Source: Chthoniobacter sp.
Lineage (GTDB): Bacteria; Verrucomicrobiota; Verrucomicrobiia; Chthoniobacterales; Chthoniobacteraceae
Length of the DNA stretch: 6,433 bases
Direction: 5' to 3'
Assembly: GCA_025351065.1 (NCBI GenBank)
Contig: JANXWQ010000304.1
Location: 1 to 6,433 of the forward strand
Both the position numbers and the translations under genes were made by a program. The notes under the pieces were generated by a model. The model made no database searches. It worked only from the letters and a program-made list of their open reading frames with translations, and had not been told where the DNA came from. This document shows positions 1-5,832 of this stretch, piece by piece; within the stretch, counting starts at the first letter, position 1, and each line of letters begins with the position of its first letter.

Positions 1-93
1 GGCGCGAGTTGCCCGAACAATCTCATCGAGGAAACCATCCTCCGCCTCTACGCGCTCCACGGCATCGGCCCGGAGCGGCTGCTGGGAGCCTAG
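1..93 (+). CDS. ispH: 3' end of 4-hydroxy-3-methylbut-2-enyl diphosphate reductase (IspH/LytB), partial
   Basis: Only the last 30 codons and a TAG stop (91-93) are present; the 5' part lies outside the window. The fragment opens with GASCPNN and continues as an amphipathic helix, LIEETILRLYALHGI. In the IspH family, a GAS(T/C)P motif followed by a helix of this kind is the last conserved block. It carries residues that contact the diphosphate and a cysteine that binds the iron-sulphur cluster lies nearby. IspH makes IPP and DMAPP in the final step of the MEP isoprenoid pathway in the cytosol. The gene is convergent with the glycosyltransferase gene, sharing the CTAG at 90-93, so it is not part of the sugar operon. 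The identification rests on one motif in a short fragment, so it is likely rather than certain. Confidence 0.7.
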   Translation, partial: GASCPNNLIEETILRLYALHGIGPERLLGA

Positions 94-1064
94 AACTCCA
101 CCTTGCGCGGCTTCTCGCCGAGCAGTGCGCGCAGTGCCGCGCCGGGCAGCGCGTTGCCTGCGAGCCAGTAGGCTAAAGCCATGAGCTGGTGCTTTCGCGA
201 GCAACGATAAGTCGCGAGCAGATTGGCCGGCGCGAGGCTCAGATACTTGTTCCCCGGCTGATCGGGCCGTCCGAGTTTGCAGTTCAAAAACGCGCGCGGA
301 ATGCTGCGCACGGTGCGGTCGTAGAGCGCGCGGGCGAAAGCGCGGTCGCCGGTCGGCGCGAGCAGTTCATCGGCATAGACGCGCGTCAGATCGACAGCGG
401 TGAGCAGCGGCTGGTTCCAGCTTTTGCACTGCTCCTCAAACTCGAACAGCGGCTCCGGCACCCACCGCGCCCGCTCCCGCGCGAGGATGCGCAGCAGCAC
501 CGCCACATGCGGATAGAGCGATGCGCAAAGGCCGTCCTCATCGTGCGCGAGATAGTCCGCGCGACGCACCACGAAGTTGCCAATGAACGTGAGGTGAAAA
601 ACCCCCAGCACCCGCGCGACTTCGCGGCCGTCAGCCAGCCAGCACTCGTCTTTCCGCGCCGCCCAGTCGCCGTCCATCGGCTGGTCGGGCAGCGTGGGGA
701 AAAGCGCGATCGCGGGCCGCCCGGCGAGCGCTTTTTCGAGCGTGGCGCAGACGCCCGTGGCGAGCGCGTCATCGTCGCCCTGAAAAAGCAGATACTCGCC
801 CGCGGCCATGCGCGCGACGGTGTGAAGATTGCGGGCGAAGCCGACGTTTTCCGCCTGCCGGAATTTCTTCACCGCAAGGCCCGGCGGCTGAAACGCCGCG
901 ATGGTTGCGGGCGTGTCATCGGGGGACGCATTGTCGCTCAGACAAACCTCCACCCGCTCCTGCCAGCCGCCGCTCGCGATGACCTCCGCCACACGTGCGA
1001 GCGTCGGAGCGAGCCGGCCCGCGCCTCGAAAAGTCGGGATGCAGATCGAAACGAGTGGCGGCAT
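90..1064 (-). CDS. Family 2 glycosyltransferase, possible CDP-deoxyhexose (abequosyltransferase-like) transferase
   Basis: The 324-residue product is probably cytosolic or peripheral on the inner membrane and likely adds a nucleotide-activated sugar to a lipid-linked glycan. Seen in sequence: GT-A motifs in order, SICIPTF (6-12), SDNASPDDT (43-51), ENVGFARNL (72-80) and the metal/nucleotide site FQGDDDAL (94-101), where DDD at 97-99 is the DxD-type motif. The C-terminal third is less recognisable, with no clear membrane anchor. Length and motif spacing fit the GT2 branch containing abequosyltransferases such as WbaV/RfbV (about 330 residues). It is last in the cassette; the upstream cupin's TGA overlaps its ATG by one base (TGATG), suggesting translational coupling. 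A GTG one codon upstream (1067) is an alternative start; neither has a clear Shine-Dalgarno sequence. GT2 membership is confident. The sugar specificity is inferred only from its neighbours. Confidence 0.88.
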   Translation of the reverse strand: MPPLVSICIPTFRGAGRLAPTLARVAEVIASGGWQERVEVCLSDNASPDDTPATIAAFQPPGLAVKKFRQAENVGFARNLHTVARMAAGEYLLFQGDDDALATGVCATLEKALAGRPAIALFPTLPDQPMDGDWAARKDECWLADGREVARVLGVFHLTFIGNFVVRRADYLAHDEDGLCASLYPHVAVLLRILARERARWVPEPLFEFEEQCKSWNQPLLTAVDLTRVYADELLAPTGDRAFARALYDRTVRSIPRAFLNCKLGRPDQPGNKYLSLAPANLLATYRCSRKHQLMALAYWLAGNALPGAALRALLGEKPRKVEF

Positions 1065-1477
1065 CACGCAAAGGACAATGGCACCGTGTCCGCCGGGTCG
1101 TAGAGCCGGTCGGTATAAGCGCAGAGCAGCATCGGCGGCTCGCTTTCGCCCTGCTCCGCGCGGAAAGCGTGGGCGAGGCCCGCGGGGATATGGACGGTCA
1201 CGGGGGCATCCGCGGTGAGCGCGATTTCCGCGCGTTCGCCAGTCACGGGATCAGCCAGCAGCAAGGTCGCGCGGCCTTGTAACAGCGTGAACCACTCCTG
1301 CGCCAGCGGATGAAAATGTCCGCCGCGAATCTGCCCCGGCTGCGCCATGACCACGTAAAACTCGCCCGTCACTGCCGGCAGCCCCGCTTCGTGGCCGTCG
1401 ATGCACTTGAGCAGCCAGCCCCGCGCATCGCCGCGCTGCTGGCGTGGGTAAAGGCGGATGCGGTCGAGCAGTTTCAT
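1064..1477 (-). CDS. Small cupin (RmlC-like fold), probable nucleotide-sugar epimerase/isomerase or CapF-C-terminal-like protein
   Basis: The 137-residue protein is a single cupin domain. Visible motifs are GGHFHPLAQEWF (52-63), giving metal-ligand candidates H54, H56 and E61, then QGRATLLL (67-74), and IPAGLAHAF (97-105), giving H103. This is the HxH...E...H pattern of a metal-binding cupin. Similar stand-alone domains in polysaccharide clusters resemble the C-terminal domain of CapF or the WxcM/FdtA sugar ketoisomerases, and are more distant from true RmlC 3,5-epimerases, which are longer (about 180 residues). A plausible role is epimerising or isomerising the CDP-4-keto-6-deoxyhexose made by the upstream enzymes, but the exact reaction cannot be read from sequence. 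The ATG overlaps the SDR stop as ATGA (1474-1477). A longer reading with an upstream start in this frame would run through the SDR gene and is rejected. No clear Shine-Dalgarno sequence is visible. Confidence 0.85.
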   Translation of the reverse strand: MKLLDRIRLYPRQQRGDARGWLLKCIDGHEAGLPAVTGEFYVVMAQPGQIRGGHFHPLAQEWFTLLQGRATLLLADPVTGERAEIALTADAPVTVHIPAGLAHAFRAEQGESEPPMLLCAYTDRLYDPADTVPLSFA

Positions 1478-2394
1478 GCGAGCATCCGCGCGAGGCCGGT
1501 CGCGAGCGGCGTCGAAGGAATCCAGCCGAGCGTGGCGCGGAGGAGGGAAATGTCGGCGGTGTAATCCATCATCTCGTCGCTGCGGTAAGGCCGCGCGCCG
1601 AAGCGCAGGTCGGGCGCGAGGCCCGCGCTGCGCAAGGCGTCCGCGACTGCTTCCACAAAGGCGCGCAGGGTAATGGCTTCGCCCGTACCGATATTGAGCG
1701 CGCGGAGCGCGCCCACCGGCGCGGGCTGCGCGAGTGCGCGCCAGAAAGCTTCGGCGACATCGCCGACTTCGGCGCAATCGCGGAGCTGTTCGCCGGGCGT
1801 GAGATCGACCGGGTCACCAGCGCGAGTCTTGGCGACGACGTAGGCGGCGAGCCGTCCGGCGGGCTCGCCCGCGCCGTAGATGCTGAACGGACGCAGCACC
1901 GTGACCGGCAGCCGCGTGGCATAAAACGACGCGATGGCGGACGCCGCCGCCTTGCTCGCGCCATACGCCGAGTTCGGCAGCAGCGGATCGCTTTCGCGCC
2001 GTGCGCGGTCGAGCGGCGCGTACTCAAAACCCGAGCCCGCGCAAACCACCGCGGGCGGCGAAGCAAGCTGCGAAGCTGCTTCCAGCATATTGGCCAGTCC
2101 GAACGCGTTCACGCGGCAGAGGCCGGCGACATCGCTCTGCCCGTACGCCACGCCCGCCGCGGCGAGATGGATGATGCCCGTCGGCGCGACATTTCTGACG
2201 ACCTCGGCGAGCCGCGCCTCGTCCTCGATTTCACCGGCATGAAACTCCACATCCGGGCCTGCCGAGTGCCGTCCGAAGGAATGCAACTCCACGCCCAGCC
2301 GCCGGCCCATTTCCACGACATGCCGCCCGACGAAACCACTCCCTCCGGTGACGAGCACGCGCCCGCCTTTCCACAGTAGCGGCGGCGCGCTCAT
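1474..2394 (-). CDS. NAD(P)-dependent epimerase/dehydratase (extended SDR), probable CDP-4-keto-6-deoxyhexose reductase or epimerase
   Basis: The 306-residue protein is a complete extended short-chain dehydrogenase. Its Rossmann motif is VTGGSGFVG (15-23). IIHLAAAG (74-81) is the typical fourth strand, AGSGFEY (119-125) carries the catalytic-type Ser121, and YGASK supplies Tyr144 and Lys148. LRPFSIYG (167-174) and LNIGTG (233-238) are substrate-side SDR motifs. In O-antigen clusters, enzymes of this type reduce the 4-keto group of CDP- or dTDP-6-deoxy-4-keto sugars, as CDP-abequose synthase RfbJ and 6-deoxytalose synthases do. Its place directly after rfbG supports the same role here. The TGGSG glycine motif and GSGFEY fit a reductase or epimerase better than a 4,6-dehydratase, because no TDE/TDK triad is present. 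ATG at 2394 is chosen because it overlaps the rfbG stop as ATGA; an upstream in-frame start at 2409 is less likely. Family is certain, substrate inferred. Confidence 0.9.
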   Translation of the reverse strand: MSAPPLLWKGGRVLVTGGSGFVGRHVVEMGRRLGVELHSFGRHSAGPDVEFHAGEIEDEARLAEVVRNVAPTGIIHLAAAGVAYGQSDVAGLCRVNAFGLANMLEAASQLASPPAVVCAGSGFEYAPLDRARRESDPLLPNSAYGASKAAASAIASFYATRLPVTVLRPFSIYGAGEPAGRLAAYVVAKTRAGDPVDLTPGEQLRDCAEVGDVAEAFWRALAQPAPVGALRALNIGTGEAITLRAFVEAVADALRSAGLAPDLRFGARPYRSDEMMDYTADISLLRATLGWIPSTPLATGLARMLA

Positions 2395-3509
2395 GCGCCT
2401 CGCGCCCACGCGAGGCCTTGCGTGAAAGCGGCGCGCTCGAACTCGGCAATCTGCCCGACGGTGAAGGCGCGCAGCTCACCCACCGCATCCCCGGCGGCGT
2501 GTTCGCGGTACCAGCGCGCGGTCTGCTTCACGGCTTCGTCAAAGCCCCACGTCGGCCGCCAGCCGAGCAGCTCGGTGGCCTTGTCTATCGCCAGCCGCAA
2601 CCGGCCCGCTTCCTTACCCGCGAAGACCGGCCCGCTTTGCTCCCAAGTGCCCGGCCAATGCCGCAGCATTTCCTCCACGAGCGCACGGACGGTGCGGAAG
2701 TCGTGCGTCGCGGGGCCGAAGTTGAACGCCGAGACGAGCGGCGAATCCTTTGGCTCCTGCGCGATGCGCGCCGCAAGCGCGAGGTAGCCGCTGAGGCAGT
2801 CCAGCACATGCTGCCACGGGCGCAGCGATTCAGGATGGCGCACGCCGATGGGTGCGCCCGCGGCGAGGGCGCGCGCGCAGTCGGGCACGATGCGATTCTC
2901 CGCAAAGTCGCCGCCGCCGATGACATTGCCCGCGCGCGCCGTGACCACGCGGCCGAGCGAATCGTCTTTCGCAAAGAACGAGCGGCTCCACGACTGCGCG
3001 ACCAGCTCGGTCGCGGCCTTGCTCATGGAATAAACGTCGTGCCCGCCGAGCGCGTCGTTTTCGCGGTAGGCGAAATCCCACTCGCGGTTTTCGTAGCATT
3101 TGTCGCTCGTGACCACGACGACATCGCAGCCGAGGCCAAGCGCGCGGACGGCTTCCAGCAGGTGCGCGGTGCCGAGCGCATTGGCGGTGAAAGTGGCGAG
3201 CGGTTCGCGATACGAGGTCTGCACGATGGCCTGCGCGGCGAGGTGAAAGATGATGTGCGGCCCGCTTTCCGCGACCGCGGCGCGCAGCCCGTCGAAATCG
3301 CGGATGTCCTGCAAATGCTCACGGGCAAAGGTGCCGGCGCGCACGATCGGGTAAAGCCCCGGCCCCGGCTCGGGCGCGAGCGCCAGCCCGTGGACCTCCG
3401 CGCCGAGTCGCGCGAGCCAGAGCGAAAGCCACGCGCCCTTGAACCCCGTGTGCCCGGTGACGAGCACGCGACGCCCGCGGAAGTAGTCGCCGAAAGGTTC
3501 GCCAGCCAT
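2391..3509 (-). CDS. rfbG: CDP-glucose 4,6-dehydratase
   Basis: The 372-residue product converts CDP-D-glucose to CDP-4-keto-6-deoxy-D-glucose, the branch point for CDP-linked 6-deoxy and 3,6-dideoxy sugars, in the cytosol. Seen in sequence: NAD-binding VTGHTGFKG (17-25), where GHTGFKG rather than GGAGFIG is characteristic of this family; FHLAAQ (88-93); the active-site block TSDKCYEN (134-141) with the T-D-K signature; the catalytic YSMSK (Tyr160, Lys164); and RAGNVIGGGDFAENRIVPD (192-210), a strong family hallmark. Length is close to the usual 355 to 370. The start at 3509 gives a TGATG one-base overlap with the rfbF stop. An in-frame extension to 3668 adds 53 Arg/Ala/Pro-rich residues inside rfbF and is rejected. 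The gene is second in the sugar cassette and its stop overlaps the following SDR gene. Identification is highly confident. Confidence 0.95.
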   Translation of the reverse strand: MAGEPFGDYFRGRRVLVTGHTGFKGAWLSLWLARLGAEVHGLALAPEPGPGLYPIVRAGTFAREHLQDIRDFDGLRAAVAESGPHIIFHLAAQAIVQTSYREPLATFTANALGTAHLLEAVRALGLGCDVVVVTSDKCYENREWDFAYRENDALGGHDVYSMSKAATELVAQSWSRSFFAKDDSLGRVVTARAGNVIGGGDFAENRIVPDCARALAAGAPIGVRHPESLRPWQHVLDCLSGYLALAARIAQEPKDSPLVSAFNFGPATHDFRTVRALVEEMLRHWPGTWEQSGPVFAGKEAGRLRLAIDKATELLGWRPTWGFDEAVKQTARWYREHAAGDAVGELRAFTVGQIAEFERAAFTQGLAWARGA

Positions 3510-4282
3510 CACCAGATTTTCCAGGGCGCTGCGCCCGCGTCCCACAGGCGGTTGAGCAGCTCGTATTCGCGGTAGTTGTCCATGCACTGCCAGAAACCGC
3601 GGTGCTCGTAGGCGTGGAGCTGGCCCTCGGCGGCGAGCCGGGCGAGCGGTTCTTTTTCCAGCACGCACTCTTCGCCCGCGAGGTATTCGCCGATCCGCTT
3701 GTTCAGCACGAAATAGCCGCCATTCACAAACTCATCCTTGCTCTGCGGCTTCTCCTGAAAGCTGCGGACGCGCGTGCCGTCGAGCCCGAGATGGCCGAAA
3801 CGGTTCTCCGGCAGGATCGCGGTGAGCGTGGCGAGGCCGCCGTGCTTTTGGTGAAAGGCGATGCTCGCATTGATGTCCGAGTCGGTGACGCCGTCGCCGT
3901 AGGTGAGGAGGAAATTTTCGCCCCGCACATGCGGGAGCACGCGCGCGAGCCGCCCGCCGGTCATCGTTTTCAAGCCGGTGTCGACGAGCGTGACGGTCCA
4001 GTCCTCCTCGTCGTGCGTGGAATGGTACTCGACCGACGGCATGCGCCCGAGGCGTAGCGTGAGGTCGCTGGTCATGGCGAGGTAGTTGAGGAAAAACTCG
4101 CGGATGACTTCGCCTTTGTAGCCGAGGCAGAGGATGAAGTCTTTGTGCCCGTGGGCCGCGTAGGTCTTCATGATGTGCCAGAGGATCGGCCGGTTGCCGA
4201 CGCTGACCATGGGCTTCGGGCGGTACTCGGTCTCCTCGCGGAGCCGCGTGCCGAGACCGCCGCAGAGGATGACGACTTGCAT
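3509..4282 (-). CDS. rfbF: Glucose-1-phosphate cytidylyltransferase
   Basis: The 257-residue enzyme joins CTP and alpha-D-glucose 1-phosphate to give CDP-D-glucose and pyrophosphate, the first committed step of the CDP-deoxyhexose pathway. Seen in sequence: the nucleotidyltransferase signature CGGLGTRL (7-14), RPKPM (21-25) with the phosphate-binding Lys23, GYKG (54-57), LLTYGDGVTD (125-134) with metal-binding Asp130, FQEKP (175-179), NGGYFV (187-192) and FWQCMDN (230-236) with Asp235. The last two blocks and the length (257) fit RfbF rather than dTDP-glucose or UDP-glucose synthases. It is the first cassette gene, 59 bp after the transducer gene's stop; no convincing promoter, terminator or Shine-Dalgarno sequence is seen in that gap, so it may be read through from the Tol genes or use an unrecognised promoter. 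Its stop overlaps the rfbG start by one base. Identification is highly confident. Confidence 0.95.
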   Translation of the reverse strand: MQVVILCGGLGTRLREETEYRPKPMVSVGNRPILWHIMKTYAAHGHKDFILCLGYKGEVIREFFLNYLAMTSDLTLRLGRMPSVEYHSTHDEEDWTVTLVDTGLKTMTGGRLARVLPHVRGENFLLTYGDGVTDSDINASIAFHQKHGGLATLTAILPENRFGHLGLDGTRVRSFQEKPQSKDEFVNGGYFVLNKRIGEYLAGEECVLEKEPLARLAAEGQLHAYEHRGFWQCMDNYREYELLNRLWDAGAAPWKIW

Positions 4283-4341
4283 GGCGGGGAGGAATAGCGA
4301 GCCGCGTGCCGCGAGGGCAACGGTGAAGTGCGCGGGCGCGG

Positions 4342-5283
4342 CTACTGCCCCTGGTCGAGTTTGAAGTTCACTTTGATCTCGAAAAATTCGCCGTCGCCGA
4401 GGCCGGCGGGGAGCGGGTCGATTTGCTCGACCTTCTTCGCGGCGGCGAGGACGGATTCGTCCATGACGGGATTGCCGGACGAGTTGACAATCTCGCGCCC
4501 GCTGATCGTGCCGTCTTTGGCGATGCGGATTTTCAGCGTGGTCACAAAATCCGCGCCCGCGCGGACGATGGAGGTGGGCTGCTCCCAGCGGTTCTGAAAC
4601 CGTTCGTGGAGCATCGAAAAATACCAGCCGAACTGCGGCTCGCCCGTGCCACTGCCGGTCTTGCCCGCGCCTTTGCCATTGCCATTTCCGGGGCCGTTGC
4701 CGCCGGGTTTTCCGGTGCCGGGTTTGGCCGTGGCGGCGGTGGCGGCGCCGTCAGTTTTTTTCGCGCCCGGCGTGCCCGCGGGTTTTTCTGCGGGCGAGGA
4801 TTTCGGCTTGGGCGAGGCGTCGGATTTCGGCGTGGCTTTGGGTTTTGGCGAAGCCTTCGGCGTTTCTTTCGGCGGGGCTTTGGGCGGGGCGGGCCTGGGC
4901 GTTTCGCGTTGCGGTGTGGTTGGTTTTGGCGGCGTGGGCTTCGGCGGCGCGGGCGGCGGGGTGATGGGCGCGGGCGTCGCCTGCGGCATCACGATGTCGC
5001 TCGGCGCGGGCGGGGCGACGGGTGGCACGGGGACGAGTTCCATCTTCTCGGGCGCGGGTTTTGGCGGCTCGGGTTCGGGCGGAGTGGCGTCGGGCGGCGG
5101 AGTTGGTTCGGGTTCGCCAGCGCCCGTTTCGCTGCCGCCGACTGAGCCGCCTTCCAGCCACAGCACTTGATCCCGTGATTTTTTCCCGGGCCACTGGCAG
5201 AGCAGCCACACTGCGACGATGAAGGCCACATGCAGCGCGGCGACGATGAGCAGGTTGCGGCGAAAAGCGGAATCCTCGGGCAT
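4342..5283 (-). CDS. TonB/TolA-like energy transducer with long Pro/Lys/Gly-rich linker
   Basis: The 313-residue inner-membrane protein is predicted to span the periplasm and carry energy from the TolQR/ExbBD motor to the outer membrane. Domains in order: a short cytoplasmic N-terminus; one membrane segment (about 11-30, LLIVAALHVAFIVAVWLLC); a Pro/Glu-rich stretch (about 57-135); a Lys/Pro/Ala repeat region of TPK/SPKPK type (about 136-176); a Gly/Asn/Lys spacer (about 187-215); and a C-terminal TonB/TolA-like domain (about 217-309). The last begins YFSMLHERFQNRWEQP and contains LKIRIAKDGTI and NPVMDESVLAAAKK, characteristic of the TonB C-terminal family. The TolA and TonB types cannot be cleanly told apart; the FQNRW opening and conserved helix lean slightly to TolA. 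A 130-bp gap holding a hairpin repeat separates it from tolR. The ATG at 5283 has no obvious Shine-Dalgarno sequence. The coding region is strongly G-rich on the plus strand, a by-product of its proline codons. Confidence 0.9.
   Translation of the reverse strand: MPEDSAFRRNLLIVAALHVAFIVAVWLLCQWPGKKSRDQVLWLEGGSVGGSETGAGEPEPTPPPDATPPEPEPPKPAPEKMELVPVPPVAPPAPSDIVMPQATPAPITPPPAPPKPTPPKPTTPQRETPRPAPPKAPPKETPKASPKPKATPKSDASPKPKSSPAEKPAGTPGAKKTDGAATAATAKPGTGKPGGNGPGNGNGKGAGKTGSGTGEPQFGWYFSMLHERFQNRWEQPTSIVRAGADFVTTLKIRIAKDGTISGREIVNSSGNPVMDESVLAAAKKVEQIDPLPAGLGDGEFFEIKVNFKLDQGQ
4874..4899 (+). other. Putative G-quadruplex-forming tract in the template strand of the TonB/TolA-like gene
   Basis: Five runs of three or four G occur at 4874-4877, 4882-4884, 4886-4889, 4891-4893 and 4897-4899, separated by loops of 1 to 4 bases. 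This satisfies the common G3+N1-7 quadruplex pattern. A second cluster lies at 4951-4974 (runs at 4951-4953, 4958-4961, 4966-4968 and 4972-4974). Both are on the strand opposite the mRNA, within the proline-rich linker. They may simply follow from CCC/CCG-type proline codons; no function is shown. Confidence 0.35.
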
Positions 5284-5306
5284 GGCGGTCAGACGGCACG
5301 ACCGTC

Positions 5307-5410
5307 GGATTTACCGCAGAGGCGCAGAGGTGTTTGAGAGGAACGCAGAGATTTTTTTGTTTCTCTGCGCCTCCTCTCAAAAACCTCTGCGCCTCTGCGG
5401 TGAAAAATCC
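5307..5410. repeat. Long imperfect palindromic repeat (CGCAGAGG-type hairpin element)
   Basis: The 39-base left arm (5313-5351) pairs with the right arm (5362-5401) around a T-rich 10-base loop (5352-5361). The arms differ by one mismatch near position 20 and one small indel. Outside the core both sides end in a related flank: GGATTT on the left and, inverted, GAAAAATCC on the right. Each arm contains a tandem octamer, CGCAGAGG, at 5315-5322 and 5323-5330, with a third variant CGCAGAGA at 5344-5351. The element fills most of the tolR-to-transducer spacer and ends 3 bp from the tolR stop. Such elements recur in the intergenic regions of several bacterial phyla, including Verrucomicrobiota, from general recollection. 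It could be an immobile REP/MITE-like repeat, an mRNA-stabilising hairpin or a partial attenuator. There is no downstream T-run after the stem in either direction, so it is not a canonical intrinsic terminator. Confidence 0.9.
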
Positions 5411-5413
5411 TGT

Positions 5414-5830
5414 TCACGGCTGCTCGGGGCTGGTGACCACGCCGACCTTGGTGATCTTCGCGTGCTGCACGGCGTCCATCACGTCGATGAGCTTTTGCAC
5501 AGCCAGCTCCTTGTGCGAACGGATGACTACGGCGACCTCGGGCTTCGCTTCCTTCAAAGCGGTGAGCCGCCCTTCGAGTTGCGCGAGCGCCACCGGCTCG
5601 CCGTTCAATTCGATCTGCGCCTCGCGGTTGATGGCGATGGTTTGCACGGCCTTGGGATCGACCGCGTGCTGCGCCGCGTCGCTCGACGGGATGACGAGAT
5701 CGACGCTGTTTTCCATGAGCGGCGTGGTGATCATGAAAATGATCAGCAGCACAAACGCGAGGTCGAGCAGCGGCGTGACGTTCAGCTCGCTGAGCGTGTG
5801 CAGGCTTTGGCGGTCGGAGAAGCGGCGCAT
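5414..5830 (-). CDS. tolR: TolR/ExbD family biopolymer transport protein
   Basis: The 138-residue protein has one N-terminal membrane segment (about 20-38) and a periplasmic domain. It is the rotor or plug subunit of the proton-driven TolQR/ExbBD motor. Seen in sequence: NVTPLLDLAFVLLIIFMITTP (17-37, with one residue omitted here or there in relatives), in which Asp23 is the proton-carrying aspartate, at the same number as in E. coli TolR. The periplasmic part (about 42-138) ends with the usual alternating strand/helix pattern, including VVIRSHKELAVQKLIDVMDA-like sequence (101-120). TolR and ExbD cannot be separated confidently from sequence alone. ATG at 5830 is preferred: it has a GGTGGAAG Shine-Dalgarno-like stretch and lies 2 bp after the tolQ stop. 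A GTG at 5842 (+4 residues) is possible and would overlap tolQ by 10 bp. The tight spacing indicates co-transcription with tolQ. Confidence 0.93.
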   Translation of the reverse strand: MRRFSDRQSLHTLSELNVTPLLDLAFVLLIIFMITTPLMENSVDLVIPSSDAAQHAVDPKAVQTIAINREAQIELNGEPVALAQLEGRLTALKEAKPEVAVVIRSHKELAVQKLIDVMDAVQHAKITKVGVVTSPEQP

Positions 5831-5832
5831 GG

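Noticed and set aside
189..1103. Open plus-strand frame of about 304 codons opposite the glycosyltransferase
   Set aside because: No motifs, Arg-rich, and antisense to a GT2 with full signature motifs.
1478..1777. 100-residue N-terminal extension of the cupin
   Set aside because: It is Arg-rich shadow sequence inside the SDR gene; the ATG at 1477 with its ATGA overlap fits the cassette.
1444..2379. Long open plus-strand frame of about 311 codons opposite the SDR gene
   Set aside because: Arg-rich low-complexity translation with no domain; the minus strand has a clear SDR with an intact Rossmann motif and YxxxK.
2418..3575. Long open plus-strand frame of about 385 codons opposite rfbG
   Set aside because: It is Arg/Ala/Gly-rich with no recognisable motif and lies fully antisense to a confident rfbG. 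It is a GC-rich codon-bias shadow.
3510..3668. 53-residue N-terminal extension of rfbG
   Set aside because: It lies entirely inside the rfbF coding region, is Arg/Pro/Ala-rich, and rfbG homologues start close to the chosen ATG.
5313..5401. Hairpin as a rho-independent terminator
   Set aside because: The T-run is in the loop, not after the stem, and neither strand has a U-tract directly downstream; a role in termination remains possible but is not supported.
5307..5410. Hairpin as a CRISPR repeat
   Set aside because: There is one inverted pair with a 10-base loop and no regular repeat-spacer series or cas genes.
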